Positions 53,241-61,648 of a DNA stretch of 64,000 nucleotides are shown one piece after another (within the stretch, counting starts at the first letter, position 1; the number at the start of each line of letters is the position of its first letter). The notes under the pieces are model-generated. The model was not told the origin of the DNA. It was given only the letters and a program-made list of their open reading frames with translations, and did not search any database. Origin of the DNA: Mucilaginibacter robiniae (GTDB taxonomy: Bacteria; Bacteroidota; Bacteroidia; Sphingobacteriales; Sphingobacteriaceae); NCBI RefSeq assembly GCF_012849215.1, contig NZ_CP051682.1, positions 3,906,001-3,970,000 of the forward strand, in the 5' to 3' direction. The translations under genes and the position numbers were made by a program.

Positions 53241-54506
53241 ATGGCAGCTCTTTCCGAAACCTTTCGGTCTTTAAAATATCATAACTTCAGGCTCTACTTT
53301 GTTGGCCAATCCATTTCACTCATCGGTACCTGGATGGAGCGTATAACGGTTAATTGGCTGGTTTATAGTTTAACCCACTCGGCTCTGATGCTGGGCGTAG
53401 TTAACTTTGCCGGACAGATACCTACCTTATTGCTATCGCCGTATGGCGGCACCATATCTGATCGGCATAATCGCTATAAGATATTGCTCACTACGCAGAT
53501 ATCAGCCATGCTACAGGCTGCTTTAATGACTACTTTGGTATTAACGCATCATTACAATATCATCGCCATTATTGTACTCAGTATCATACTGGGGGTAATT
53601 AATGCTTTCGATACGCCTTCACGGCAATCATTAATGATTAGGTTGGTGGAGGATAAACGAGATTTGCAGAATGCCATTGCACTCAACTCATCAATGGTGA
53701 ATTTAGCCAGGCTGTTAGGTCCGGCCATAGCGGGTGTTTTACTGACCACCGTAGGTACAGGTATTTGTTTTTTATTAAATGCCCTAAGTTTTGTAGCTGT
53801 AATTATATCATTGTTGCTTATGAAACTGCCACCTATGGAAATTAAGAAGAATACCCAAAGTGTATGGCACAGTTTACAGCAGGGATATGAATATATAAAA
53901 AATGCGCATGATGTAAAGCTGATGATTTTGTTGATGGCCTGCATTAGTTTTGTTGTAATGCCTTATACTACCCTGATGCCCATCTTTGCTAAAGATGTTT
54001 TTCATGGTAATGCTTTTACCTACAGCTTGCTCAATAGTATTTCTGGTTTAGGGTCATTAGCTGGGGCTATATACATGGCCAGTCTTAAAGGTACCCTCCG
54101 GTTAAAACGTATTGTAATTTTTGCTTGTGCCTTGTTTAGTGTTAGTTTGGCCGTATTTGCCTGGTGTGGCAATTTGTGGCTGGCACTATGTTTTGTACTG
54201 CCTGCCGGTGCGGGTGCCATGATGCAAATAGCAGGTACCAATACTTTTGTACAAACTAACGTGAGCGATGAAATGCGCGGCCGAGTAATTAGTTATTACG
54301 TTATGGCTTTCATGGGCATGCAACCATTAGGTAGCTTCATAGTGGGTTTGGCTGCTCATAATATTGGTCCTCGTTGGGTATTATGCATTGAAGGTATATT
54401 AGGCTTTGTTATTGCGGTGGCCTTCGGCTTTTTGTTTAAAGGCTCTAAAAACAATATTTTGCGTAGTAACAAATTTTCAGTAGCAAACCTGGAAAGGAAT
54501 AATTAA
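53241..54506 (+). CDS. MFS transporter (EntS-like exporter group)
   Basis: Twelve-helix major facilitator. RYFxFRLYFVGQ-like start (KYHNFRLYFVGQSISLIGTW), the loop 2-3 motif GGTISDRHNRYKIL, NAFDTPSRQSLM and NARLLGPAIAG-like motif C (VNLARLLGPAIAGVLL) are typical of the MFS_3/EntS-type exporters. Substrate unknown; relatives export siderophores, drugs or metabolites. An earlier ATG at 53220 adds seven residues; the one at 53241 gives MAALSETFRSL and is preferred. The 268-bp gap to pyrG has both promoters. Confidence 0.88.
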   Translation: MAALSETFRSLKYHNFRLYFVGQSISLIGTWMERITVNWLVYSLTHSALMLGVVNFAGQIPTLLLSPYGGTISDRHNRYKILLTTQISAMLQAALMTTLVLTHHYNIIAIIVLSIILGVINAFDTPSRQSLMIRLVEDKRDLQNAIALNSSMVNLARLLGPAIAGVLLTTVGTGICFLLNALSFVAVIISLLLMKLPPMEIKKNTQSVWHSLQQGYEYIKNAHDVKLMILLMACISFVVMPYTTLMPIFAKDVFHGNAFTYSLLNSISGLGSLAGAIYMASLKGTLRLKRIVIFACALFSVSLAVFAWCGNLWLALCFVLPAGAGAMMQIAGTNTFVQTNVSDEMRGRVISYYVMAFMGMQPLGSFIVGLAAHNIGPRWVLCIEGILGFVIAVAFGFLFKGSKNNILRSNKFSVANLERNN

Positions 54507-54577
54507 TTGAGTTAGTGGCTATACAATACTGTATAAAAACTTAGTTAAAGCCAATTCCTGCATATTAAAAGTAGCTT

Positions 54578-55246
54578 TTAGTTTTTTAGCATCGAATCAA
54601 TTTCATCAAAAATAGATAGAAAATTATCTTCCAGTTGTTGACGGTAATGCCTGATAATGATGTTCATGGCCGTTTCCTGATCGCGGGTGAACGGGTTAGT
54701 CCAGATACGCATACAAATACGTTTTAAAGCATAGGCTACTTGTTCGGTTTCTGCATAACTATGTAAATAGCGGCTGCGTTTAAAATCATCGTAAAAACGA
54801 ATAAAAGCCTCCGGATTTTTCATACCATTCGAAAACAAAAAGGCACGTATAATTTCATCATCACAAGAGCCTAAATGGGCATAAAAATCATCGGCTATTA
54901 CTTTGCCAGTAGTAAGTAACAAGTTATCCAAAATAAGCTCCAGAGCAACATGACCTAAAAAGAAAGGTTTTACCGGAGAACCTTCAATGGCTGGCCGCAG
55001 CAGCAGTTTAAGCTGATGCGAATGGGTTTTAAAAAACTCAGAGCTATGAAAATATCGGTCAACTTCTAAATGTTTCTCCCAACCATAAGTAATGGATTGT
55101 ATATCACGTTGAATTTGCTGATGCTTTTCAGGGTGTAACACAATGTTCTTATCTGCGTTTTTAAGCAGGTCGGGCAGTACGGTGCCTAACACATGATAAC
55201 AGTTGGTAGTAGTGTGGTCAAAGTAATAGTGCGAAAGGAAATTCAT
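54578..55246 (-). CDS. AcpH-like protein (ACP phosphodiesterase family)
   Basis: Starts MNFLSHYYFD, as in the ACP phosphodiesterase/DUF479 family, followed by GTVLPDLLKN, GWEKHLEVDRYFHSSEF and the FLGHVALELILDNLL segment. His and Asp residues in these blocks are metal ligands in HD-like helical folds. E. coli AcpH removes 4'-phosphopantetheine from acyl carrier protein. The first 5 residues of the open frame (MQVST) are probably not translated. Lone gene, divergent from tyrS. Identity with the family is moderate, so function is tentative. Confidence 0.72.
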   Translation of the reverse strand: MNFLSHYYFDHTTTNCYHVLGTVLPDLLKNADKNIVLHPEKHQQIQRDIQSITYGWEKHLEVDRYFHSSEFFKTHSHQLKLLLRPAIEGSPVKPFFLGHVALELILDNLLLTTGKVIADDFYAHLGSCDDEIIRAFLFSNGMKNPEAFIRFYDDFKRSRYLHSYAETEQVAYALKRICMRIWTNPFTRDQETAMNIIIRHYRQQLEDNFLSIFDEIDSMLKN

Positions 55247-55341
55247 AGTAGATACTTGCAAAATAAGGCTTTTTTTTCGGGCAAAGAAATATTTGTAGCA
55301 GCAGTTAACAGGTAAACTAAAATGATTATGCCGTAATCTTA

Positions 55342-55349
55342 TATCTTTG
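55342..55349 (+). promoter_or_regulatory. Predicted -7 element of tyrS
   Basis: TATCTTTG is a full match to TAnnTTTG; no TTG box at the expected distance. Start site near 55355, about 20 nt before the tyrS ATG. Confidence 0.45.
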
Positions 55350-55375
55350 CCAACCTTATATTAATTTTTTGAGAG

Positions 55376-56659
55376 ATGAATTTTGTTGAAGAATTACGCT
55401 GGCGGGGCATGTTGCATGATATCATGCCCGGAACTGAAGAAATGCTTAACCAAGGTATGGCCTCAGGCTATATTGGTTTTGACCCAACAGCTGATTCCTT
55501 ACATGTGGGCCACCTAACCCAAATCATGACGTTGATTCATTTTCAACGAGCGGGGCATAAACCTTTTGCCTTAGTAGGTGGAGCAACCGGTATGGTTGGC
55601 GACCCATCAGGCAAATCACAAGAGCGCAATCTATTATCTGAAGAAGCTTTACAGCACAATTTAGCTTGTGTAAAAGCGCAGTTGGAAAAGTTTCTAAACT
55701 TTAGCAGTGGCGACAACCAAGCTCAAATGGTAAATAACTATGACTGGTTTAAAGAGTTTTCTTTCCTGAGCTTTATACGTGATGTAGGTAAGCATATTAC
55801 CGTTAATTACATGATGGCTAAAGATTCGGTGAAAAACCGGTTGAATGGTGATAGCGGTATGTCGTTCACTGAGTTTACCTACCAACTGGTACAAGGTTAT
55901 GATTTTTACTACTTGTGGAAACATCATAACTGTACACTACAAATGGGCGGTTCCGACCAGTGGGGTAACATTGTAACGGGTACCGAACTGATACGCCGTA
56001 AGGATGCCGGTGAAGCATTTGCTTTAACCACACAGTTAATTAAAAAAGCTGACGGCACTAAATTCGGTAAATCGGAGGGGGGAAACATCTGGCTGGATGC
56101 TGCTAAAACAACACCGTATAAATTTTACCAATTTTGGCTTAATACAGGTGATGAGGATGCTAAGAGCTATATACGCATATTTACCTTGTTTGATCGGGAT
56201 GTAATTGAAAGCTTGGAAGCTGAACATAATGCTGCGCCACACCAGCGGGCTTTGCAAAAAGCTTTAGCTAAAGATATTACCATTCGGGTACACGGTGAGG
56301 ATGCTTATGATAAAGCCATTAAATCATCCGAATTTTTATTTGGTAATACAGGTATAGAATTTTTAAACGAACTAAGTGAAAGTGAAATTTTGGGCGTGTT
56401 TGAAGGCGTACCTAACTACACCATTAGTAAAGAGGAATTCGCAGCAGGTATAAATGTTCAGGATTTGTTGGCTGTAAAAACAGCTGTTTTCGCCTCTAAA
56501 GGTGAAGCCAAGAAAATGATACAAGGTGGGGGAGCCGCTATTAACAAAGTTAAAATAGCAACGCCCGAAACCCAATACCAAAGCAGTGATTTGATTAACC
56601 AGAAGTTTCTGGTTGTACAAAAAGGTAAAAAGAACTACTTTTTAATTATTGCTGAGTAA
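55376..56659 (+). CDS. tyrS: Tyrosyl-tRNA synthetase
   Basis: Class I aminoacyl-tRNA synthetase charging tRNA-Tyr. HIGH motif is HVGH at residues 43-46 (DSLHVGHLTQI), the Tyr-binding GGSDQWGN follows, and the KMSKS equivalent is KFGKS in GTKFGKSEGG. The C-terminal S4-like RNA-binding domain has EAKKMIQGGGAAINKVKI. 427 aa, complete. The toxin-antitoxin pair begins 39 bp after the stop but has its own promoter, overlapping a palindrome. Confidence 0.97.
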   Translation: MNFVEELRWRGMLHDIMPGTEEMLNQGMASGYIGFDPTADSLHVGHLTQIMTLIHFQRAGHKPFALVGGATGMVGDPSGKSQERNLLSEEALQHNLACVKAQLEKFLNFSSGDNQAQMVNNYDWFKEFSFLSFIRDVGKHITVNYMMAKDSVKNRLNGDSGMSFTEFTYQLVQGYDFYYLWKHHNCTLQMGGSDQWGNIVTGTELIRRKDAGEAFALTTQLIKKADGTKFGKSEGGNIWLDAAKTTPYKFYQFWLNTGDEDAKSYIRIFTLFDRDVIESLEAEHNAAPHQRALQKALAKDITIRVHGEDAYDKAIKSSEFLFGNTGIEFLNELSESEILGVFEGVPNYTISKEEFAAGINVQDLLAVKTAVFASKGEAKKMIQGGGAAINKVKIATPETQYQSSDLINQKFLVVQKGKKNYFLIIAE

Positions 56660-56662
56660 AAC

Positions 56663-56706
56663 TTGCAAGTACGACATTTGTTCAATAGATTTGAATAAAT
56701 GTCGTA
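56663..56706 (+). promoter_or_regulatory. Promoter and palindromic operator of the Xre-RES pair
   Basis: TTG at 56663-56665, a 20-nt spacer and TAGATTTG at 56686-56693. Over it lies a palindrome: TACGACATTT (56670-56679) with AAATGTCGTA (56697-56706), and inside that TTCAA (56681-56685) with TTGAA (56691-56695). It spans the promoter and the ATG at 56699. Most likely the autoregulatory operator of the antitoxin; as RNA it would also form a 16-bp stem. Confidence 0.65.
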
Positions 56707-57193
56707 TAGCAAAAAACATACAATAAAGAGTGGGGTTAATGAACCTGTGGTCGCTTATGTACCTACAGATTCATTAACCTCTTTTTTTATGTTGCTTATG
56801 GGTACTAAGCCATCGGGCTACGTTTCTGATTACGATGTGGTAGAACTTACCCGCCAGGGCTTGTCTAAAAAAGTGTTGCTATCCTTGGCGCAAAAAATAT
56901 CTTTAACGCTACAGGAGCTAGCGGGCATTATGCACATTTCTGAACGCACACTGCAGCGCTATGATGAAGAAGCCATAGTCAAAACAGAATACGCTGAAAA
57001 GGCGGTTGAACTGGCTCGTTTGTACACTCGGGGCGAAGAGGTTTTTGGTTCATTAGATAAGTTTAAGCTTTGGATGAAAACACCTGGTCATGTATTTAAA
57101 GGAGAAGCACCCATTGCTTTATTAGATACTTCGGTAGGCTTTGATATGGTGCTTAAAGAACTAGGCCGCATTGAGCACGGTATATTTGCCTGA
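56699..57193 (+). CDS. Xre/MbcA/ParS-type antitoxin
   Basis: 164-residue antitoxin of the Xre-RES type. The helix-turn-helix region LAQKISLTLQELAGIMHIS with ERTLQRY lies near residues 65-90. The C-terminal toxin-binding domain contains ARLYTRGEEVFGSLDKFKLW with the MKTPGHVFKGEAPIALLDTS motif typical of ParS/MbcA. It neutralises the RES toxin encoded next; stop and start overlap as TGATG. The -7 element ends 5 nt before the ATG, suggesting a leaderless mRNA. Likely autorepressed through the palindrome at 56670-56706. Confidence 0.9.
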   Translation: MSYSKKHTIKSGVNEPVVAYVPTDSLTSFFMLLMGTKPSGYVSDYDVVELTRQGLSKKVLLSLAQKISLTLQELAGIMHISERTLQRYDEEAIVKTEYAEKAVELARLYTRGEEVFGSLDKFKLWMKTPGHVFKGEAPIALLDTSVGFDMVLKELGRIEHGIFA

Positions 57194-57642
57194 TGGTACT
57201 GTACCGTATTGCCAAGTGTAATTACATTAATGATTTAAGCGGAACCGGTGCCCGCTTGTATGGCGGACGGTGGAACAGCGTAGGTAATGCCATGCTTTAT
57301 CTGGCTTCATCACGTTCGTTAGCCTTGTTGGAAGTATTGGTACATCTGCCTCCAATGTTAGTGCCGGCTAACTACTGCATCTTGTCTGTTGATGTGCCTG
57401 ATGATATACATGAGCTTGATGTAACCCTGTTACCACCTAACTGGCAGCAATATCCCGAACCAGCCTTTTTAAGAACATTAGGCGATCAGTTTATTAAACA
57501 ACGCGAACACTTGCTGCTAAAAGTGCCTTCAGCTATTGTAAAGCAGGAGTACAATTATTTGCTTAACCCAGCCCACAACCAAGCAACTGAGGTCAAAGTT
57601 CTTCATCAGGACATGTTTAGTTTTGATGAACGGTTAATCTGA
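57193..57642 (+). CDS. RES-domain toxin
   Basis: 149-residue RES toxin; relatives cleave or consume NAD+ or ADP-ribosylate targets and stop growth. The Arg-Glu-Ser set is visible: Arg26 in GARLYGGRWNSVG, Glu47 in LALLEVLVH and Ser113 in KVPSAIV. The YLASSRSLALLE block is typical. Second gene of a translationally coupled antitoxin-toxin pair. Complete, no frameshift. Sited between tyrS and an 89-bp repeat, so the pair may have arrived as a small island, although codon use does not look foreign. Confidence 0.9.
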   Translation: MVLYRIAKCNYINDLSGTGARLYGGRWNSVGNAMLYLASSRSLALLEVLVHLPPMLVPANYCILSVDVPDDIHELDVTLLPPNWQQYPEPAFLRTLGDQFIKQREHLLLKVPSAIVKQEYNYLLNPAHNQATEVKVLHQDMFSFDERLI

Positions 57643-57684
57643 ACATAACACTGCGAATTTCTTAAGGATACCTAAGATGCTTAC

Positions 57685-57773
57685 AAGTGTTACATGTTTC
57701 AGTGTGTAACATTTGTAACACCCTGTAACACTGACAAACCATTGGCAGTGGTGGCACTGTTTTGTCAGTATTG
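57685..57773 (+). repeat. 89-bp intergenic repeat, copy 1
   Basis: Matches 63419-63507 in the same orientation with four substitutions and no gaps. The left half has five 7-bp units TGTTACA/TGTAACA (one mutated to TGTTTCA), spaced 7-10 bp. The right half has a hairpin ACTGACAAA/TTTGTCAGT with an inner CAGTG/CACTG stem. It sits 42 bp after the RES stop and 71 bp upstream of the operator pair at 57845. Confidence 0.85.
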
Positions 57774-57844
57774 TAATAGAAGAAAATCGTATAAACCTAT
57801 AAAACTTCGCTGAGGGTAGTTCATGTGTTAAAATTTGTTAAATA

Positions 57845-57879
57845 ACTAACAGTTTAGTTAATATAACTAAATTGTTAGT
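57845..57879 (+). promoter_or_regulatory. Pair of BlaI-type operators before the GLPGLI gene
   Basis: ACTA-N6-TAGT at 57845-57858 and 57866-57879, centres 21 bp apart. Together they lie in a 39-bp near-perfect palindrome (57843-57881). The arrangement copies the upstream pair of the blaI promoter (20 bp apart, just above the -7 box). Confidence 0.7.
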
Positions 57880-57887
57880 TATGTTTG
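57880..57887 (+). promoter_or_regulatory. Predicted -7 element of the GLPGLI operon
   Basis: TATGTTTG matches TAnnTTTG and begins directly after the second operator. A start site near 57893 gives a leader of about 50 nt. Confidence 0.5.
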
Positions 57888-57943
57888 ATGGTGCTTGTTG
57901 CTAATTCTCAATACACCTAAAAATAACATAAAACTTAAATCAC

Positions 57944-58906
57944 ATGAAAACCAGAAACTATTTGATCATCTTTTTACAGCTGGCCTGTGTAGTTGTTAAA
58001 GCACAAAAGCCTGATACTGCCCAAGCCATTGTACATTATAAATTTTCACACCTACAAGACACAACGCATCGTGATCAGCCCTATACCGAGAACATGATGT
58101 TGCTGATAGGCCGAAATGCCAGCCTTTACAAGAGCTATGATAAAATTTTGCGAGATGAACAAATGCGTAAAAGCATGGCTGAACAAATTAATTCAGGAAC
58201 CACCAATTTCAATATCAAATCTACCATTAGGGCATCCAATACCGAGTACTTTCAGTTTTTTACGGAAAAGAAGTTTCTGGTTAAAGAGAATCTATTTAAC
58301 AATTACTTGATAGAGGAGCCAGTACCGGAGATGCAATGGAAAATAACAGCAGATACCGCAAGTTTCAATGGCTTACAATGCCAGAAAGCTACTACGCATT
58401 TCAAAGGGCGTGATTACATCGCTTGGTTCTGTGCTGATTTACCGTATCGTGCTGGTCCATGGAAGTTGAGCGGCTTGCCAGGACTAATTATTGAAGCTTA
58501 TGATACCAAAAAGGAGGTGGTTTTCAAGTTTGATGGTTTGGAGAAAGTTGATGCATCAGCTATGACAACACCAGCCGAAACCAATGCAGGTTTATCAACA
58601 TCCGACAGAACCCTGATGATAAGCGGTATGGATAATAAGAAAAATTCAAAAATCATCACCTTGCCTACTAATGGCATCCGAACTACCCGGAAGGAGTTTG
58701 CCGGCTTGCAGGAAATTATGCGTAAAGATCCACAAGCTTTCATACAATCACAGGTAGCGGCCATGCGATCATCTACGGGTGGTACATCCATTAGTGCGGC
58801 CAGCGCTTCTTCCGGGCCTAATATTAAAAGTATTAATGTAGTTACCAGCCCCAGCAGGCAGACGACTGTTGTAAATAACCCAATTGAGTTACCTGAAAAG
58901 AAATGA
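57944..58906 (+). CDS. GLPGLI family secreted protein
   Basis: Signal peptide MKTRNYLIIFLQLACVVVKA, cleaved before QKP. The family motif GLPGLI is at residues 177-182 in GPWKLSGLPGLIIEAYD. Two Cys (146 in LQCQ and 163 in FCADLP) might pair. The C-terminal 60 residues are Ser/Thr-rich and flexible. The biochemical role of the family is not established; members are exported proteins usually paired with a CarboxypepD_reg/TonB-type outer-membrane protein, as here. The last 4 bp overlap the next gene (ATGA). Two BlaI-type operators upstream suggest control by the repressor at 29788. Confidence 0.85.
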   Translation: MKTRNYLIIFLQLACVVVKAQKPDTAQAIVHYKFSHLQDTTHRDQPYTENMMLLIGRNASLYKSYDKILRDEQMRKSMAEQINSGTTNFNIKSTIRASNTEYFQFFTEKKFLVKENLFNNYLIEEPVPEMQWKITADTASFNGLQCQKATTHFKGRDYIAWFCADLPYRAGPWKLSGLPGLIIEAYDTKKEVVFKFDGLEKVDASAMTTPAETNAGLSTSDRTLMISGMDNKKNSKIITLPTNGIRTTRKEFAGLQEIMRKDPQAFIQSQVAAMRSSTGGTSISAASASSGPNIKSINVVTSPSRQTTVVNNPIELPEKK

Positions 58907-61578
58907 AAACATTTGTAGTTACTACGGTAATCTGCATTTGTTTCTTGTTGTTTTCCAAAACTAGTTTAGCGCAAACCATTAAAGGCTCTGTTGCAGATAG
59001 TGCCGGCAAGGCTGTGCCTTATGCCAATGCGAAACTGCTATCCGGTAATAATTTAATTGTTGCTTTTGCGGCAACGGATAATAAAGGAAACTATGCTATT
59101 GCAGTTCCGGCTGATGCGGATAAAAATAAACTTCGGGTTGAGGTAAGCTGTGTTGGCTTTAAAAAGCAAAGTAAAGCAGTTACTGATTTTACAGCCACTT
59201 ATAATTTCAGGCTCAGCAGTGCGGTTAACCAGCTGCAAACGGTTACAATTAAAAACAAGGCTCCACGCTTGAAGGTAAAAGGCGATACGCTGAATTATAA
59301 CGTATCTGATTTTACCAGTCCGCAGGATAGGGTAATAGGGGATGTTATCAAAAAGCTGCCGGGTGTTGATGTGGATGCTAACGGCAAAATCAAGTACAAC
59401 GGTAAAGATATATCAAACTTGTACATAGGCGGTGATAACCTACTGGATGATAAATACAATATTGCTACCAGTACTATACCCAACGGAGTTGTTGATAAAG
59501 TACAGATCATGGAAAATCATCAGCCGATTAAAATGTTGAAAGATAAAGTGGTGAGTGACGATGTCGCGCTGAATCTTACCTTTAAAAAGGATGCCCAATT
59601 ACAATTAGTAGGGCAGGCTAATGCAGGTATTGGCGTACCCAAAAAGTATGATGGTACCATCGATGCCATGATGTTTAAGGATAAGTACAAAGCCATCAAT
59701 TACGTGAGAGGCAATAATACCGGCGTTGATTTACAAAACGACCTGATAGCCCATAACAACGCTGCCACTTTATCACGGCTAGACAACAACAAGCCAGACA
59801 ATCTACTATCACTCGGTGCAGCTGGTAACCCCAACTTACCCACCAGCCGTTACCTGTTTAATCAATCCGGATTACTAAATTTAAACAACCTGGTAAACCT
59901 GCAAAAAGAGGTGCAGTTAAAAACTAATATTTCTTACCTGCATGATAACCAACGGCAAAACTATAGTAAACTGACCGACATCTACCAGCCGGGAGATACC
60001 ATTCATTATACAGAAATTCAAAGTAACAAGCGCCAGCCTGATTGGGTACATGCACAGTTCAACTTGAATATCAATAAATCGAACTATTACTTGAACAATG
60101 TATTGCAAAGTGATTTTCAGCATAATGCTGCTTATTCAGACCTGAGTACAAATGGCAACCTGCTCAGTCAGACTTTAAAAAACCGGAAGCTGGATTTTTC
60201 AAATGAATTTAATTTGATGCGTATAGGTAAATCAAACAATATCTTGGAGGCTTACTCCTACATCAATCGTATCAGTAACCCGGAAAACCGGGTATTACAG
60301 CCAGGAATTAACCAGGATATTTTTAACCAAAATCAGCCTTATGCGCAGCTGCTGCAAACGGTTAATATACCAACCTGGTTCACCAATAACTATTTATCTT
60401 TTAAACATGCAGGTAACGTAATCACCCAATCCTACCGGGCGGGTTTTACCTTGCAGTCACAAAACCTGACTTCTGATTTATCAACCATTCAATTGAACGG
60501 TAATAACCTTCCTGCTACCAGCAGTTCAGTAAATGATTTGAACTGGTTCAAATCCAAGTTTTTTGCAGAAGCTGGTTTTGATGTGCCTGGCGATAAGTTG
60601 AAGCTAACGGTGAGATTGCCTCTTAACGTACAGCAGATTCATTATTCTGATAGCAATTATAAGCTGGATGAATCATTAACCCGGCTATATTTTGATCCAT
60701 TGGCAACCGTAAGGTACCAAACCGCTACGGAACAATATATTTCTTTGTTGTACAACTATAAAAATCTGATAGGTGATATTAACGAAGCCTATCATGGCGA
60801 TATTTTGACCAACTATCGTACCCTGAACGCCAACAACGTGCTGCTTAGTGAACGCAAAACGCAGTTTGCTACTCTGGGTTATAATTATCGCAAAGCTATC
60901 AAGATGTTCTTCTGGAACATTAACCTGAGTTATACCGATATTGCTGCCAGTAATATCAGCTCTACTCAGGTGAGTAACAGTTTTACGCGGCGCATTGTGC
61001 TGCCGTATGCTAATCATGTAGATACTTGGTCGCTGTCGGGTGGAATCAGTAAATATGTATATGCCCTGCATACCACATTTAGCGGTGGCGCATCAAGGCA
61101 GATTACTCGTTTAAACCAGTACCAAAACGGTATTATGCTGCCCTATAATACCATCACCAATACGGCTAATGTGGGCACAGAAACCAAGCTGAGCGATCAG
61201 ATCAATATCAGCTACAAGTTGTATGCTACCCAAACCAGTAGTAAATCCACCGCGGTGGCATCAGGCAGTTCTAGCTTTACCCAATTACAGCATCAGGCTG
61301 CAATTAATTATAATCCAACCAGCAACCTTTTCCTGAAGCTTTCGGGCGATGACTATTTTACCAGCCAAACCCTGCAAGCTAACCTGAATTATGCTTTTGC
61401 TGATTTTTCGGCTCGTTACCGTTTTACCAAATCTAAGGTTGACCTGGAACTGAACGCCTTGAATCTGCTGAATACCAAAACTTACAGCTCGGCTAATTTG
61501 CAGGCTAACCTATTCACCCGCAGCACTTATGCCCTGCCAGGGCGCATTGTTACAGCCAAAGTGTCCTTTAACTTTTAA
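58903..61578 (+). CDS. Outer-membrane barrel with carboxypeptidase-regulatory-like domain
   Basis: 891 aa. Signal peptide to about residue 24 (SLAQ). Residues 25-110 form a CarboxypepD_reg-like/CNA-B type beta-sandwich (TIKGSVADSAGKAVPYANAK). Next is a TonB plug-like region (VIGDVIKKLPGVDVDANGKI; MENHQPIKMLKDK), then a long barrel with many aromatic-ended strands, ending VTAKVSFNF. Outer-membrane protein of the TonB-dependent type without a recognisable TonB box, so energy coupling is uncertain. Coupled to the GLPGLI gene; these may handle a peptide, metal or glycan substrate together. Ends at a strong terminator. Confidence 0.85.
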   Translation: MKTFVVTTVICICFLLFSKTSLAQTIKGSVADSAGKAVPYANAKLLSGNNLIVAFAATDNKGNYAIAVPADADKNKLRVEVSCVGFKKQSKAVTDFTATYNFRLSSAVNQLQTVTIKNKAPRLKVKGDTLNYNVSDFTSPQDRVIGDVIKKLPGVDVDANGKIKYNGKDISNLYIGGDNLLDDKYNIATSTIPNGVVDKVQIMENHQPIKMLKDKVVSDDVALNLTFKKDAQLQLVGQANAGIGVPKKYDGTIDAMMFKDKYKAINYVRGNNTGVDLQNDLIAHNNAATLSRLDNNKPDNLLSLGAAGNPNLPTSRYLFNQSGLLNLNNLVNLQKEVQLKTNISYLHDNQRQNYSKLTDIYQPGDTIHYTEIQSNKRQPDWVHAQFNLNINKSNYYLNNVLQSDFQHNAAYSDLSTNGNLLSQTLKNRKLDFSNEFNLMRIGKSNNILEAYSYINRISNPENRVLQPGINQDIFNQNQPYAQLLQTVNIPTWFTNNYLSFKHAGNVITQSYRAGFTLQSQNLTSDLSTIQLNGNNLPATSSSVNDLNWFKSKFFAEAGFDVPGDKLKLTVRLPLNVQQIHYSDSNYKLDESLTRLYFDPLATVRYQTATEQYISLLYNYKNLIGDINEAYHGDILTNYRTLNANNVLLSERKTQFATLGYNYRKAIKMFFWNINLSYTDIAASNISSTQVSNSFTRRIVLPYANHVDTWSLSGGISKYVYALHTTFSGGASRQITRLNQYQNGIMLPYNTITNTANVGTETKLSDQINISYKLYATQTSSKSTAVASGSSSFTQLQHQAAINYNPTSNLFLKLSGDDYFTSQTLQANLNYAFADFSARYRFTKSKVDLELNALNLLNTKTYSSANLQANLFTRSTYALPGRIVTAKVSFNF

Positions 61579-61600
61579 AAATACAACCTTATACAAGCAC

Positions 61601-61630
61601 AAAAGCCCTTTCCGGTAGGAAAGGGCTTTT
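61601..61630. terminator. Bidirectional terminator
   Basis: A 13-bp perfect stem (AAAAGCCCTTTCC at 61601-61613 with 61618-61630), GGTA loop, A- and T-runs on both sides, between the convergent barrel and PH/SHOCT genes. Confidence 0.9.
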
Positions 61631-61648
61631 AAATAATAAAACTGATAT

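Noticed and set aside
57685..57773. The repeat as a CRISPR array or plasmid-type replication origin.
   Set aside because: The units are only 7 bp with no spacers of CRISPR size, and there is no replication protein nearby.
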